Notes under the pieces: model-generated
What the model saw: the letters and a program-made list of their open reading frames with translations, nothing else
The model's database searches: none
Told to the model about the DNA's origin: nothing
Part shown: one piece after another, positions 1 through 10,652 of the stretch
Position numbering within the stretch: the stretch's first letter is position 1
Layout: every line of letters starts with the position of its first letter
From: Desulfovibrio psychrotolerans
GTDB taxonomy: Bacteria; Desulfobacterota; Desulfovibrionia; Desulfovibrionales; Desulfovibrionaceae
Reading direction: 5' to 3'
Assembly: GCF_013340305.1 (NCBI RefSeq)
Contig: NZ_BLVP01000006.1
Span: 124,001-188,000 of the forward strand
Length of the DNA stretch: 64,000 nucleotides
Program-made: the position numbers and the translations under genes

Positions 1-1358
<1,358 letters not shown>

Positions 1359-2012
1359 ATGAGTTTGCACAAGGTAACGCTTCACGTCCCCCCGAAAACC
1401 AAACTCTCAGGCAGACTTGATGTCCTGATGATGGTTTCCGGCTTCCTGCTGGCGGTCTTTGTGGGAATGCACATGCTCTTTGTGGGCACGGTCATTCTCA
1501 GCCCCCGGCTCATGGACGCGCTGGCGTGGTTCTTCGAGGAACTGTATCTGGTCCAGATCGGCGGGCCGCTCATCCTGCTGGTCATGGTGGGGCACTTCAT
1601 CCTCGGCGCGCGCAAAATGCCCTTCCGGCAGAAGGAATTCATCGCCTTCCGCACCCACACAGGCATGATGCGCCACACAGACACCACCCTGTGGCTGGTG
1701 CAGGTGGCCACGGCCATCATCGTTCTTATCATGGCCAGCATCCACATCTACGTCATGCTGGACACCCTTCCCATCACCGCCACCAAAAGCGCGGTCCGCA
1801 TACAATACGGCAACTGGCTGCCCTTCTACGTGGTCCTGCTGGCGGCTGTGGCCGTGCACATTATCATCGGCCTGTACCGTCTGGGCGTCAAACTGGCCGT
1901 CATCACGCGGAAAAACCGCCCAAAGGCCCGCAAACTGCTCCTGTATGTGCTTGCCGCAACGGCTGTGGTCAGCCTGCTCACCCACCTGCGCCTTTCCCTC
2001 ATGACCGTCTAA
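1359..2012 (+). CDS. frdC: Fumarate reductase cytochrome b subunit FrdC
   Basis: Membrane anchor of quinol:fumarate reductase. It passes electrons from menaquinol through two b-type hemes to FrdB. The start at 1359 is chosen over 1248 because GGAGGAG lies directly upstream (1344-1350). The 217-residue protein has five hydrophobic helices (about 23-47, 67-84, 111-134, 153-177, 192-212). Histidines at 38, 79, 129 and 167, one in each of the first four helices, are candidate axial ligands, as in the Wolinella-type diheme family. FrdA and FrdB follow in the order C-A-B that is usual for this type. A 176-bp gap separates frdC from frdA, and I see no gene in it. Confidence 0.93.
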   Translation: MSLHKVTLHVPPKTKLSGRLDVLMMVSGFLLAVFVGMHMLFVGTVILSPRLMDALAWFFEELYLVQIGGPLILLVMVGHFILGARKMPFRQKEFIAFRTHTGMMRHTDTTLWLVQVATAIIVLIMASIHIYVMLDTLPITATKSAVRIQYGNWLPFYVVLLAAVAVHIIIGLYRLGVKLAVITRKNRPKARKLLLYVLAATAVVSLLTHLRLSLMTV

Positions 2013-2188
2013 CTGACTGTTCCTAAAGTCATTTTCTGCGGGTCGTTTACAAATGGGACGATGCACAATGCAAAAAAGGCTCTGGCCAATATGTGCAGGC
2101 GCGCAACAAGACATGCGCGGCTATCTGAGCATGTTGCAGCAGCGCAGCAGATTCCCGTTTTTCAGCGACCGGCAACAAGGAGAATCCC

Positions 2189-4075
2189 ATGCAGATTTTT
2201 CATACAGACCTGCTCTGCATCGGGGCAGGCCTCGCCGGTGAACGCGTGGCCGTGGAAGCGGCCATGGCCGGGTTCGGCGTCACCTGTCTTTCCATCGTCC
2301 CTCCGCGCCGCTCCCACTCCTCTGCGGCGCAAGGCGGCATGCAGGCTGCTCTGGGCAACGCGGTCATGGGCAAGGGCGACAGCCCGGACGTGCATTTCGC
2401 CGACACGGTAAAAGGCTCCGACTGGGGCTGCGATCAGGAAGTCGCACGCATTTTTGCCGACACGGCCCCCATCGTCATGCGCGAAATGGCCCACTGGGGC
2501 GTGCCGTGGAACCGCGTGGTGGCGGGCACCCATACCTATTATAAAGGCGGCAAGCCCTTCGAGGCGGAAGAAGCCGCAGACAAGCACGGCCTCATCCACG
2601 CCCGCGCCTTCGGCGGCACGGCCAAGTGGCGCACCTGCTACACGGCAGACGGCACAGGCCGCGCGGTGCTGAACACGCTGGATACCAAGTGTCTGCAATA
2701 CGGCGTGAGCATCCACGACCGCACGCAGGCAGAGGCGCTCATCCATGACGGCACGCGCTGCATGGGGGCCATCGTGCGCTGCCTGAAAACCGGCCAGCTC
2801 ATGGCCTACCTCGCACGGGCCACACTCATCGCCACGGGCGGCTACGGCCGCATCTACCGCGCCACCACCAACGCGGTCATCTGCGACGGCGGCGGCCAGA
2901 TCATCGCACTGGATACGGGTCTTGTCCCCATGGGCAACATGGAAGCCGTGCAGTTCCACCCCACGGGCACCGTCCCCACGGATATTCTCGTGACCGAAGG
3001 CTGCCGGGGCGACGGCGGCACCCTGCTCGATGTGAACGGCTACCGCTTCATGCCCGACTACGAGCCGGATAAGGCCGAACTGGCCTCGCGCGACGTGGTT
3101 TCGCGCCGCATGATAGAGCACATGCGCAAGGGATTCGGCGTGCCCAGCCCCTACGGCGAACACCTCTGGCTGGATATCCGCCACCTCGGCGAGCGGCACA
3201 TCACCACCAAGCTGCGCGAGGTGTATGACATCTGCACAAACTTCCTCGGCGTAGACCCCATCCACCAGCTCATTCCCGTGCGGCCCACCCACCACTATTC
3301 CATGGGCGGCGTGCGGGTAGACAAGTCCGGCGCAGCCTACGGCCTCTCCGGGCTGTTCTCGGCGGGCGAATCCGCCTGCTGGGACATGCACGGCTTCAAC
3401 CGGCTGGGCGGCAACTCGCTGGCAGAAACCGTGGTGGCAGGCTCCTACATCGGCAAGCAGGTGGTGCAGTTCCTTCAGGGCACCGAGGTGGACTTCTCCT
3501 CCGCCGCCATCCGCAATGCCCATTCCAAGGTGGCGGAACGCATCGCCCGCATAGAGAGCAACGGCAGGAGCGGCGAAAACTGCTTCACCCTGCGCAATGC
3601 CATGCAGGACGTGATGATGGAACACGTGGGTATCTTCCGCAACGAGGCGGACCTTACGGCAGGCGTGGAAAAACTGCAGACACTGCTGGAGCGTTCGGCC
3701 AACATAGGCCTGCAGGCCCCGTCACGCGGCTTCACCCCGGAAATGTCCATGGCCCTGCGCCTTCCCGGCATGCTCAAGCTGGCCCTGTGCACGGCTTACG
3801 GGGCGCTCATGCGCACCGAATCACGCGGGGCGCACACCCGCGAAGACTACCCGGAACGCAACGACCGCGACTGGCTGAACCGCACCCTCGCCTACTGGGC
3901 AGAAGGCGAAACCCTGCCCACCCTGAAGTATGAGGACGCCTCCCCCTACTTTGAAATCCCCCCCGGCGACCGGGGATACGGCGGCGGCAAGATCATTCCC
4001 GCCGACCTGCCGCCGGAAAAGCTCACCGTTCCCGGCAGGCCCGCCCCCCACACCGCCACCCCCGAGAAGCAGTAA
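2189..4075 (+). CDS. frdA: Fumarate reductase flavoprotein subunit FrdA
   Basis: Catalytic subunit reducing fumarate to succinate on the cytoplasmic side. The 628-residue length is normal. The N-terminal dinucleotide fold reads LLCIGAGLAGERVAVEAAMA (about 8-27). RSHSSAAQGGMQAA follows, with His43 in the position that binds FAD covalently. The capping and active-site region includes HPTGTVPTDILVTEGCRGDG, where the family's substrate-binding HxTG and catalytic Arg region is expected. FNRLGGNSLAE is the conserved C-terminal FAD motif. The ATG at 2189 follows AAGGAGA. The reaction direction (fumarate reduction rather than succinate oxidation) is suggested by the diheme anchor and by the anaerobic context, but the sequence alone cannot prove it. 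Confidence 0.96.
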   Translation: MQIFHTDLLCIGAGLAGERVAVEAAMAGFGVTCLSIVPPRRSHSSAAQGGMQAALGNAVMGKGDSPDVHFADTVKGSDWGCDQEVARIFADTAPIVMREMAHWGVPWNRVVAGTHTYYKGGKPFEAEEAADKHGLIHARAFGGTAKWRTCYTADGTGRAVLNTLDTKCLQYGVSIHDRTQAEALIHDGTRCMGAIVRCLKTGQLMAYLARATLIATGGYGRIYRATTNAVICDGGGQIIALDTGLVPMGNMEAVQFHPTGTVPTDILVTEGCRGDGGTLLDVNGYRFMPDYEPDKAELASRDVVSRRMIEHMRKGFGVPSPYGEHLWLDIRHLGERHITTKLREVYDICTNFLGVDPIHQLIPVRPTHHYSMGGVRVDKSGAAYGLSGLFSAGESACWDMHGFNRLGGNSLAETVVAGSYIGKQVVQFLQGTEVDFSSAAIRNAHSKVAERIARIESNGRSGENCFTLRNAMQDVMMEHVGIFRNEADLTAGVEKLQTLLERSANIGLQAPSRGFTPEMSMALRLPGMLKLALCTAYGALMRTESRGAHTREDYPERNDRDWLNRTLAYWAEGETLPTLKYEDASPYFEIPPGDRGYGGGKIIPADLPPEKLTVPGRPAPHTATPEKQ

Positions 4076-4087
4076 GGAGAACGCCCC

Positions 4088-4876
4088 ATGTCCCGCAGAC
4101 TTCATCTGGAAATCTTCCGCTACAACCCGCTGGACCCGGACTCCGTGCCGCGCATGCAGTCGTTTTACGTGAACGAATATGATTCCATGACCCTGTTCAT
4201 CGCCCTGAACCTCATCCGCGAGGAGCAGGACCCCGGCGTGCAGTTCGACTTCTGCTGCCGCGCGGGCATCTGCGGTTCGTGCGGCATGGTCATCAACGGC
4301 CGCCCAGGCCTTGCCTGCCATACCCAGACCCGCGACCTGCCGGACCACATCGTGCTGCACCCGCTGCCCGTGTTCAAGCTCATCGGCGACCTGTCGGTGG
4401 ATACGGGCACATGGTTCCGCAACGTAGGCAAACGCATAGAGGCGTGGGTGCATACGGACGACACCGCCTTCAACCCCGCCGACGAAGAATCGCGCATGGA
4501 AAACGCGCTGGCCGAACAGATATTCGAACTGGACCGCTGTGTGGAATGCGGCTGCTGCATCGCGGCATGCGGAACGGCCCGCATGCGTGAAGACTTCATG
4601 GGTGCCGCCACCATCAACCGCGTGGCCCGGTTCTACATAGACCCCCGTGACAAGCGCAGCGATGACGACTACTACGATGTCATCGGCAACGACGAGGGAG
4701 TGTTCGGCTGCATGGGGCTTCTGGGCTGCGAGGACGTGTGCCCCAAAAAGATCCCCCTGCAGGACCAGCTCGGCATCATGCGCCGCATGCTGGCGCTGAA
4801 CTCGGTCAAGGGCATCCTGCCCAAGGGCATACTGGACAGGCTGAGGCACAAAGGCTGCTGCCATGAGAAACATTGA
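4088..4876 (+). CDS. frdB: Fumarate reductase iron-sulfur subunit FrdB
   Basis: Electron-transfer subunit linking FrdC hemes to the FrdA flavin. In 262 residues it shows the [2Fe-2S] motif (Cys57, Cys62, Cys65 and Cys77, in CRAGICGSC...C) and, in the second half, CVECGCCIAAC followed by GCEDVCPKK. These supply ligands for the [4Fe-4S] and [3Fe-4S] clusters. The ATG lies 12 nt after the frdA stop, with AAGGAGA before it. The last 14 nt overlap the start of the fumarase alpha gene, so the two are very probably translationally coupled. Confidence 0.96.
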   Translation: MSRRLHLEIFRYNPLDPDSVPRMQSFYVNEYDSMTLFIALNLIREEQDPGVQFDFCCRAGICGSCGMVINGRPGLACHTQTRDLPDHIVLHPLPVFKLIGDLSVDTGTWFRNVGKRIEAWVHTDDTAFNPADEESRMENALAEQIFELDRCVECGCCIAACGTARMREDFMGAATINRVARFYIDPRDKRSDDDYYDVIGNDEGVFGCMGLLGCEDVCPKKIPLQDQLGIMRRMLALNSVKGILPKGILDRLRHKGCCHEKH

Positions 4877-5699
4877 GGCAAGAGAAATTCATGAAGCCGT
4901 GGTCGGTCTGGTCACTCAGGCCGCCCGGCATCTTCCGCCGGACGTGAATCAGGCCCTCGCCGCCGCGCTGGCGCGCGAGGAATCGGACTCCGCCCGCGAA
5001 ATACTGGGCCAGCTTCTGGAAAACGCGGAACTTGCGGCCCGCACGGGGCTGCCCCTGTGTCAGGATACGGGCGTGGGCGTCTTCTTCGTGGAACTGGGGG
5101 CAGATGTCCGCGTGCAGGGCGTCCTGCCGGAAATCATCAACGCCGCCATGGTGGAAGGGTACGCCAAGGGCCTGCTGCGCAAGTCCCTGTGCCACCCCCT
5201 CACCCGCAAGAACACGGGCGATAACAGCCCCGCCGCCATCCATGTGGACATAGTGCCCGGCGACAGGCTTACCATCATGCACATGGCCAAGGGCGGCGGA
5301 TCGGAAAACATGTCGCGCTGCACCATGCTCACCCCGGCGCAGGGCTGGGCAGGCATCAAGGATTTTGTGGTGCGCCGCATGGCAGAGGCGGGGCCGAACC
5401 CCTGCCCGCCCACCATCGTGGGCGTGGGCATCGGCGGCACCTTCGACATGGCCCCCGCATTGGCCAAAAAAGCCCTGTTCCGGCCTGTGGGCATCCGCAA
5501 CCCGGACCCGGAAATAGCGGCCATGGAGCTGGAACTGCTGGACGCCGTCAACGATCTGGGTATAGGTCCCATGGGACTGGGCGGCAGAACGACCAGCCTT
5601 GACGTCAAGATAGAGATGCGCCCCTGCCACATCGCCAGCCTGCCGCTGGCTGTGAATGTGCAGTGCCATTCCTCGCGCGTCCGGGAGGTTGTCCTGTGA
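4863..5699 (+). CDS. Class I fumarate hydratase, alpha subunit
   Basis: N-terminal half of the heterodimeric, oxygen-sensitive [4Fe-4S] fumarase that interconverts malate and fumarate. The 278 residues include RTGLPLCQDTGVGVFFVE, KNTGDNSPAAIHVDIVPGD, MAKGGGSENMSRC and GVGIGGTFDMAPALAKKAL, all characteristic of the TtdA/FumA alpha domain. The cysteines in LPLCQD and SRCTM are cluster ligands. The ATG at 4863 overlaps the frdB stop. Linkage to frdCAB makes fumarate supply for respiration the obvious role. Confidence 0.95.
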   Translation: MRNIEAREIHEAVVGLVTQAARHLPPDVNQALAAALAREESDSAREILGQLLENAELAARTGLPLCQDTGVGVFFVELGADVRVQGVLPEIINAAMVEGYAKGLLRKSLCHPLTRKNTGDNSPAAIHVDIVPGDRLTIMHMAKGGGSENMSRCTMLTPAQGWAGIKDFVVRRMAEAGPNPCPPTIVGVGIGGTFDMAPALAKKALFRPVGIRNPDPEIAAMELELLDAVNDLGIGPMGLGGRTTSLDVKIEMRPCHIASLPLAVNVQCHSSRVREVVL

Positions 5700-5758
5700 T
5701 GGCCGCACATCTTCCCGGCCATATTCCCGCCGCGTATCCGGCACCGGAGGTGTAGTTC

Positions 5759-6304
5759 ATGGCAACCTACTCCCTTACCGCCCCCCTGCGGGACGAAGAC
5801 CTGCGCAAACTGCGTGCGGGCGATGTGGTGCGGCTTTCCGGCACGGTCTACACTGCGCGCGACGCCGCCCACAAACGGCTGTGTGAGCAGCTGGACAACA
5901 ACGAGGAGCCGCCCTTCCCCCTGCAGGGCGCTGTCATCTACTATGTGGGGCCAAGCCCCGCGCCCGAAGGCAGGCCCATAGGTTCCGCCGGGCCCACCAC
6001 CAGCTACCGCATGGATACCTACGCCCCGCGCCTGCACGCACTGGGCGTCAAGGCCAGCATCGGCAAGGGCAAACGCAGTCAGGCCGTGCGCAATGCCCTG
6101 CAGGAGCACACGGGGGTCTATTTCGGGGCCACGGGCGGCGCGGGCGCGCTGCTGTCGCAGTGCATCACCGCGGCAGAGGTCATCGCCTATGCAGACCTCG
6201 GCCCGGAAGCCGTCCGCAGGCTCACCGTTCAGGATTTTCCGTTACTGGTGGTCAACGATTCCCACGGTAACGAACTCTACGCCAAACCCAACTACGACCT
6301 GTAG
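5759..6304 (+). CDS. Class I fumarate hydratase, beta subunit
   Basis: C-terminal (swivelling) domain of the two-subunit class I fumarase. The 181 residues contain LRDEDLRKLRAGDVVRLSGT near the N-terminus, YYVGPSPAPEGRPIGSAGPT with the substrate-binding region, and HTGVYFGATGGAGALLSQC later on. The ATG follows GGAGGTG. It is separated by 59 nt from the alpha subunit, and together the two chains cover the length of a fused FumA. The neighbours frdB and malic enzyme place it in a C4-acid module. Confidence 0.94.
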   Translation: MATYSLTAPLRDEDLRKLRAGDVVRLSGTVYTARDAAHKRLCEQLDNNEEPPFPLQGAVIYYVGPSPAPEGRPIGSAGPTTSYRMDTYAPRLHALGVKASIGKGKRSQAVRNALQEHTGVYFGATGGAGALLSQCITAAEVIAYADLGPEAVRRLTVQDFPLLVVNDSHGNELYAKPNYDL

Positions 6305-6335
6305 CGGAGCCTTCCGCACAGCACAGGAGAATCCC

Positions 6336-7658
6336 ATGGCCCTGTATACCAAAGAAGAGGCGCTGGACTACCACCGCCTTCCCCGCCGCGGCAAGGTGGA
6401 AGTGGTTCCCGTAAAGCCCTGCAATACCCAGAAGGATCTTTCCCTGGCCTATTCCCCCGGCGTGGCGGAAGCGTGCATGGCCATCCATGCAGACCCCTCG
6501 CTGGTCGATGCCTACACCGGCCGCTCCAACCTTGTCGGCGTGGTGTCAGACGGCACGGCGGTGCTTGGCCTCGGCAACATCGGCCCCAAGGCGGGCAAGC
6601 CGGTCATGGAAGGCAAGGGCGTCCTCTTCAAGACCTTCTGCGATATTGACGTCTTCGACATAAACCTCGCCGTAAAGAGCGCGGACCAGCTTATAGAAAT
6701 CGTCAAGGCCATGGAACCCACCTTCGGCGGCATCAATCTGGAAGACATCAAGGCACCGGAATGCTTCTATATCGAAGAGACCCTCAAGCGCGAGATGAGC
6801 ATCCCCGTATTCCATGACGACCAGCACGGCACGGCGGTCATCTCCGGCGCGGGCATCATCAACGCCTGCGAAATAACCAACCGCCGCATAGAAGACCTCA
6901 AGGTCGTGGTGGTGGGTGCCGGTGCGGCGGGCATTGCCTGCGCCAACTTCTATGTGCAGCTCGGCGTGGACCGCAAAAACATCTTCATGTTCGACTCCAA
7001 GGGCCTTATCCACAAGGGTCGCGAGGCCATGAACAAATACAAGGCCTCCTTCGCGCAGGACAAGGACCACGGCTCGCTGGCCGACTGCCTCAAGGGCGCG
7101 GACTGCTTCCTCGGCCTGTCGGTCAAAGACCTGCTGAACAAGGACATGGTGCAGTCCATGGCCAAAGACCCCATCATCTTCGCCATGGCCAACCCTGATC
7201 CGGAAATTCCCTACCCCGCCGCCAAGGAAGCCAGCCCCAACTGCATCATGGGTACCGGACGTTCAGACTTCCCCAATCAGGTGAACAACGTCTCCGGCTT
7301 CCCCTACATCTTCCGGGGCGCGCTGGACGTGCAGGCCACAGAGATCAACGAGGCCATGAAGATAGCCGCCGCCAGATCGCTCGCCGCCCTTGCCAAGGAA
7401 CCCGTGCCCAGCGAGATATGCGATGCCTACGGCGTGAAGGAGCTTTCGTTCGGCGTGGACTACGTCATTCCCAAGCCGCTGGATGCCCGCATACTGGAAT
7501 GGGAAGTTCCCGCCGTGGCCAAAGCGGCCATGGAGACAGGCGTTGCCCGCAGCCCCATTGCCGATCTGGAAGCCTACACCGCCTCCCTCAAGGAACGCGT
7601 GGCCGCCTCCCGCAAACGCATCAATGCCTATGTGAAGAGCTACGGCTTCGAATTCTAA
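6336..7658 (+). CDS. maeB: NAD(P)-dependent malic enzyme, short form
   Basis: Oxidative decarboxylation of malate to pyruvate with NAD(P) reduction. I chose the ATG at 6336 (AGGAGA just upstream) rather than the longer open frame, giving [20 protein letters not shown] and 440 residues. This matches bacterial malic enzymes without the phosphotransacetylase-like tail. Visible motifs are [14 protein letters not shown] at the N-terminus, [20 protein letters not shown] around the metal site, [20 protein letters not shown] for the nucleotide fold, and [14 protein letters not shown] plus [14 protein letters not shown] near the C-terminus. It is followed by a strong hairpin at 7716-7746, so it probably ends the frd-fum-mae transcription unit. 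Confidence 0.95.
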   Translation: MALYTKEEALDYHRLPRRGKVEVVPVKPCNTQKDLSLAYSPGVAEACMAIHADPSLVDAYTGRSNLVGVVSDGTAVLGLGNIGPKAGKPVMEGKGVLFKTFCDIDVFDINLAVKSADQLIEIVKAMEPTFGGINLEDIKAPECFYIEETLKREMSIPVFHDDQHGTAVISGAGIINACEITNRRIEDLKVVVVGAGAAGIACANFYVQLGVDRKNIFMFDSKGLIHKGREAMNKYKASFAQDKDHGSLADCLKGADCFLGLSVKDLLNKDMVQSMAKDPIIFAMANPDPEIPYPAAKEASPNCIMGTGRSDFPNQVNNVSGFPYIFRGALDVQATEINEAMKIAAARSLAALAKEPVPSEICDAYGVKELSFGVDYVIPKPLDARILEWEVPAVAKAAMETGVARSPIADLEAYTASLKERVAASRKRINAYVKSYGFEF

Positions 7659-8129
7659 GCCCCGACCCCACGCCATGGTCACAGCAAGGCCGTGGCCTGC
7701 TTCAGATGCTCTCCAAACGGCCCGCCGGCAGCACCGGCGGGCCGTTCCGCATAATGGCAAAGATTTTTGAGTTTTTTCGCCTCCGGAGCGCAGCAAAATT
7801 CGCCCTGCTTACACTCCCTTACGCTCCCTATTCCCCCCGGCGGCGAAAAATGGTACCCATCACCATCAATCATGCGGGAAGACTGGCCTTTGCAGCCCGT
7901 TCACTATATCATGGCTTCCACACGAAATTTCACCACGCGGCGGCCTGCCCGCCGTATACGGAGGCGTTCTGCCGCAAGTCTTCCGGATGCAGTCCGGCAG
8001 TCATAAGGCGCACAAATGGGCGCACACGGGCAGCCGCAGCCCCGTACGGACAAAAGCAACCGCAGCACGCGACAGGCCAGACAGCCCATGCGGCACAACG
8101 CATTCCCAGAACCTCAACAGGACAACCCC
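7659..8129. other. Intergenic maeB-nfnA with nested inverted repeats
   Basis: A 471-bp gap with no credible gene. Beyond the 7716-7746 hairpin it holds a long interrupted inverted repeat: 7773-7786 pairs with 7837-7850 (13 of 14 positions, TTTTTCGCC near one end and GGCGAAAAA at the other). Shorter nested arms lie inside (AGCG 7787-7790 with CGCT 7822-7825). The rest up to nfnA shows nothing I can identify. The nfnA promoter should lie here. Confidence 0.5.
7716..7746 (+). terminator. Strong GC hairpin after maeB
   Basis: Thirteen perfect base pairs (7716-7728 with 7734-7746) around a 5-nt CAGCA loop, 58 nt after the maeB stop. It lacks a T-run, so it may be a rho-dependent or mRNA-stabilising hairpin. 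Its place suggests the end of the frd-fum-mae unit. Confidence 0.6.
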
Positions 8130-8978
8130 ATGGCAAACACCATTCTCAAAAAAGAGCGGCTCATCCCCGGCCAGACCAGCAAACTGGTCATCCACGCGCC
8201 GCACATTGCGGCAAAGGCCAAGCCGGGCAACTTTGTCATCCTGCGCGTGAATGAAAAGGGCGAACGCATCCCCCTGACCATAGCGGACACCGACAAGGAA
8301 CACGGCACCATCACCATCGTCTATCTGGTTCTGGGAAAAAGCACCGCCCTGCTGGAAGAACTGAACGAAGGCGATGCCATCCTCGACCTGTGCGGCCCGC
8401 TGGGCAAAGCCACCCACATCCGCACCGGCGGCACCATCATCTGTGTGGGCGGCGGCACGGGCATAGCCGCCATGCACCACATCGCCAAGGGGCACCATGA
8501 AGCGGGCAACCACGTGGTCGCCATCATCGGCGCACGCAGCAAAGACCTGCTGCTCTTCGAGAAGGAACTCAAAAGCTTCTGTCCGGAAGTGCTCATCTCC
8601 ACAGACGACGGCAGCTACGGCCACAAGGGCCTTGTGACCGAACTGCTGAAGGACCGGCTGGAAAAAGACACCACCGTCACCGAGGTGGTGGCCGTGGGCC
8701 CCGTGCCCATGATGGCCGCCGTGGCCCGCACCACGGAACCGTTCGGCGTATACACCACGGTCAGCCTGAACTCCATCATGGTGGACGGCGTGGGCATGTG
8801 CGGTGCCTGCCGCGTCACCGTGGGCGGCGAAACCAGATTCGCCTGCGTGGACGGCCCGGAATTCGACGGCCACAAGGTGGATTTCGCGGAACTGCGGCAG
8901 CGGCTGGCGGCCTTTTCGCCCATGGAGAAGCAATCGTACGAACATCACTGCAGGTGCAAGTGCAATGACAAAAAGTAG
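8130..8978 (+). CDS. nfnA: NfnA-like ferredoxin-NADP reductase subunit (FAD/NAD and [2Fe-2S])
   Basis: Small subunit of the NADH-dependent reduced ferredoxin:NADP oxidoreductase, which couples NADH, NADPH and ferredoxin by flavin-based bifurcation. The start at 8130 gives MANTILKKERLIPGQTSKLV and 282 residues. The flavin domain has ERIPLTIADTD. The nucleotide fold reads IICVGGGTGIAAMHHIAKGH. The C-terminal cluster motif VDGVGMCGACRVTVGG plus RFACVDGPEFDGH gives a C-x2-C-x(about 12)-C pattern for one [2Fe-2S]. The C-terminus is Cys-rich (CRCKCNDKK). The last 14 nt overlap nfnB. The same fold occurs in sulfide dehydrogenase SudB and PyrK; the nfnB partner favours Nfn. Confidence 0.9.
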   Translation: MANTILKKERLIPGQTSKLVIHAPHIAAKAKPGNFVILRVNEKGERIPLTIADTDKEHGTITIVYLVLGKSTALLEELNEGDAILDLCGPLGKATHIRTGGTIICVGGGTGIAAMHHIAKGHHEAGNHVVAIIGARSKDLLLFEKELKSFCPEVLISTDDGSYGHKGLVTELLKDRLEKDTTVTEVVAVGPVPMMAAVARTTEPFGVYTTVSLNSIMVDGVGMCGACRVTVGGETRFACVDGPEFDGHKVDFAELRQRLAAFSPMEKQSYEHHCRCKCNDKK

Positions 8979-10389
8979 GAAGGAAACCGCCCCCCGCGTT
9001 CCCATGCCCAACCAGCCCGCCGATGAACGCAGGCGCAATTTCGATGAAGTGGCGCTGGGCTACACCAGAGAAATGGCCATGCAGGAGGCGCAACGCTGCC
9101 TCCAGTGCAAAAAGCCCAAGTGTGTGAAGGGCTGCCCGGTGGAGGTGCCCATTCCCCAGTTCATCGCCGAACTTGCCAAGGGCGATGTGGAAAAAGCCTA
9201 TCAGGTCATCAAATCCACCAACAGCCTGCCCGCCGTGTGCGGTCGCGTCTGTCCGCAGGAAATCCAGTGCGAAGGTGCCTGCATTCTCGGCGTCAAGGCA
9301 GAACCCGTTGCCATAGGCCGTCTGGAACGCTTCGTAGCGGACGAGTACATGCACATGGACGCCTGCGACCTCATCACCGCAAAGCCGGAATGCCCCCTCA
9401 TCGACGAAGAAAAAAAGGTGGCCTGCATCGGTTCCGGCCCGTCCAGCCTCACGGTCGCCGGCTATCTGGCCTCGCGCGGCTGCAAGGTCACGGTGTTCGA
9501 GGCACTGCATGAGGTGGGCGGCGTGCTGGTCTACGGCATTCCGGAATTCCGCCTGCCCAAGGAAAAAATCGTTGCCAAAGAAGTGAACGCCCTGCGTGAA
9601 CTGGAAGTGGAGTTCGTCACCAACTTCGTGGGCGGCAAGACCTTCAGCATTCAGGACCTGTTCGATCAGGGCTACAAGGCTGTCTTCATAGGCGTGGGTG
9701 CGGGGCTTCCCAAATTCCTGCGCATTCCGGGAGAAAACTTCAACGGCGTGTTCTCCGCCAACGAATATCTCACCCGCGTCAACCTCGGCCGCGCCTACGA
9801 CTTCCCCAATTACGACACCCCCATCATCCGGGGACGCAAGGTCACAGTCTACGGCGGCGGCAACGTGGCCATGGATGCAGCCCGCACGGCCCAGCGTCTG
9901 GGGGCGGAATCGGTGCACATCGTCTACCGCCGCACAGCGGACGCCATGCCCGCACGGCACGAGGAAATCGAGCACGCCGTGGAAGAAGGCATTCATCTGG
10001 AAGTGCTGGCCAATCCTGTGGAATTCAGGGGCGATGAACGCGGCTGCCTCACCTCCGTGCTGCTGCAGCGCATGGAACTGGGCGAACCGGATGCCTCCGG
10101 CAGACGCTCGCCCAAGCCCATTCCCGGCAACACCTACGAGCTGGAAACCGACCTTGCCGTCATTGCCGTGGGCACCAACCCAAACCCGGTGCTGCTGGAA
10201 AATGAACCGGACCTCAAGCTCAACAAATGGGGCTACATACAGGCGGACGAGACCACGGGCGAAACCTCCATCCCCAATGTCTTCGCGGGCGGCGATATCG
10301 TCACCGGCGCAGCCACGGTCATCCTCGCCATGGGCGCGGGACGCCGCGCCGCGCGGGAAATTGCCCGCCGCCTCGGCATACCCGAATAA
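8965..10389 (+). CDS. nfnB: NfnB, glutamate-synthase-small-chain-like flavoprotein
   Basis: Large subunit of NfnAB, holding the bifurcating FAD and two [4Fe-4S] clusters. It runs 474 residues from the ATG at 8965, which overlaps nfnA; an ATG at 9004 is an alternative. CLQCKKPKCVKGCPVEVPIP and CGRVCPQEIQCEGACILG form the N-terminal cluster domain. VACIGSGPSSLTVAGYLASR is the FAD fold, and TVYGGGNVAMDAARTAQRLG the NADPH fold. NVFAGGDIVTGAATVILAMG ends the FAD domain. Paralogous GltD of glutamate synthase is similar, but no large GltB subunit lies nearby and the adjacent nfnA settles the call. Confidence 0.93.
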   Translation: MTKSRKETAPRVPMPNQPADERRRNFDEVALGYTREMAMQEAQRCLQCKKPKCVKGCPVEVPIPQFIAELAKGDVEKAYQVIKSTNSLPAVCGRVCPQEIQCEGACILGVKAEPVAIGRLERFVADEYMHMDACDLITAKPECPLIDEEKKVACIGSGPSSLTVAGYLASRGCKVTVFEALHEVGGVLVYGIPEFRLPKEKIVAKEVNALRELEVEFVTNFVGGKTFSIQDLFDQGYKAVFIGVGAGLPKFLRIPGENFNGVFSANEYLTRVNLGRAYDFPNYDTPIIRGRKVTVYGGGNVAMDAARTAQRLGAESVHIVYRRTADAMPARHEEIEHAVEEGIHLEVLANPVEFRGDERGCLTSVLLQRMELGEPDASGRRSPKPIPGNTYELETDLAVIAVGTNPNPVLLENEPDLKLNKWGYIQADETTGETSIPNVFAGGDIVTGAATVILAMGAGRRAAREIARRLGIPE

Positions 10390-10406
10390 CAGAACATCCG
10401 GAATAC

Positions 10407-10430
10407 GAGGGGGGGGGCCACTCCCCCCTC
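10407..10430 (+). terminator. G-run/C-run hairpin after nfnB
   Basis: GAGGGGGG (10407-10414) can pair with CCCCCCTC (10423-10430), 18 nt after the nfnB stop, within a nine-G tract (10409-10417). No T-run follows. It is a possible terminator or mRNA 3' hairpin between nfnAB and the hdr-flx genes. The long G tract is also a likely sequencing or slippage hotspot. Confidence 0.45.
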
Positions 10431-10652
10431 ACCGGCTGAAAGCATACAGAGCCCTCCCCGTATGGGGCCGTTCACTCACTTCCCTGCCATTTTCCGTGCG
10501 ATTTTCTGCAAAACAGGATATGGTCGGAACAGGAGCCATACGGTTCCGCCGCTCCGCCCGATGGCCGGGGCACAGAAACGCAACCACGTTCAACACGGCG
10601 CATGCCAGCCTTGGGCACCCGCGCCAACGACGCACTACCGGAGCATCCACGC

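Noticed and set aside
2162-3625. 487-codon open frame on the minus strand opposite frdA
   Set aside because: Shadow of the GC-rich frdA frame: Ala/His/Gly-rich with no motif or ribosome site, while the plus strand encodes a complete, recognisable flavoprotein.
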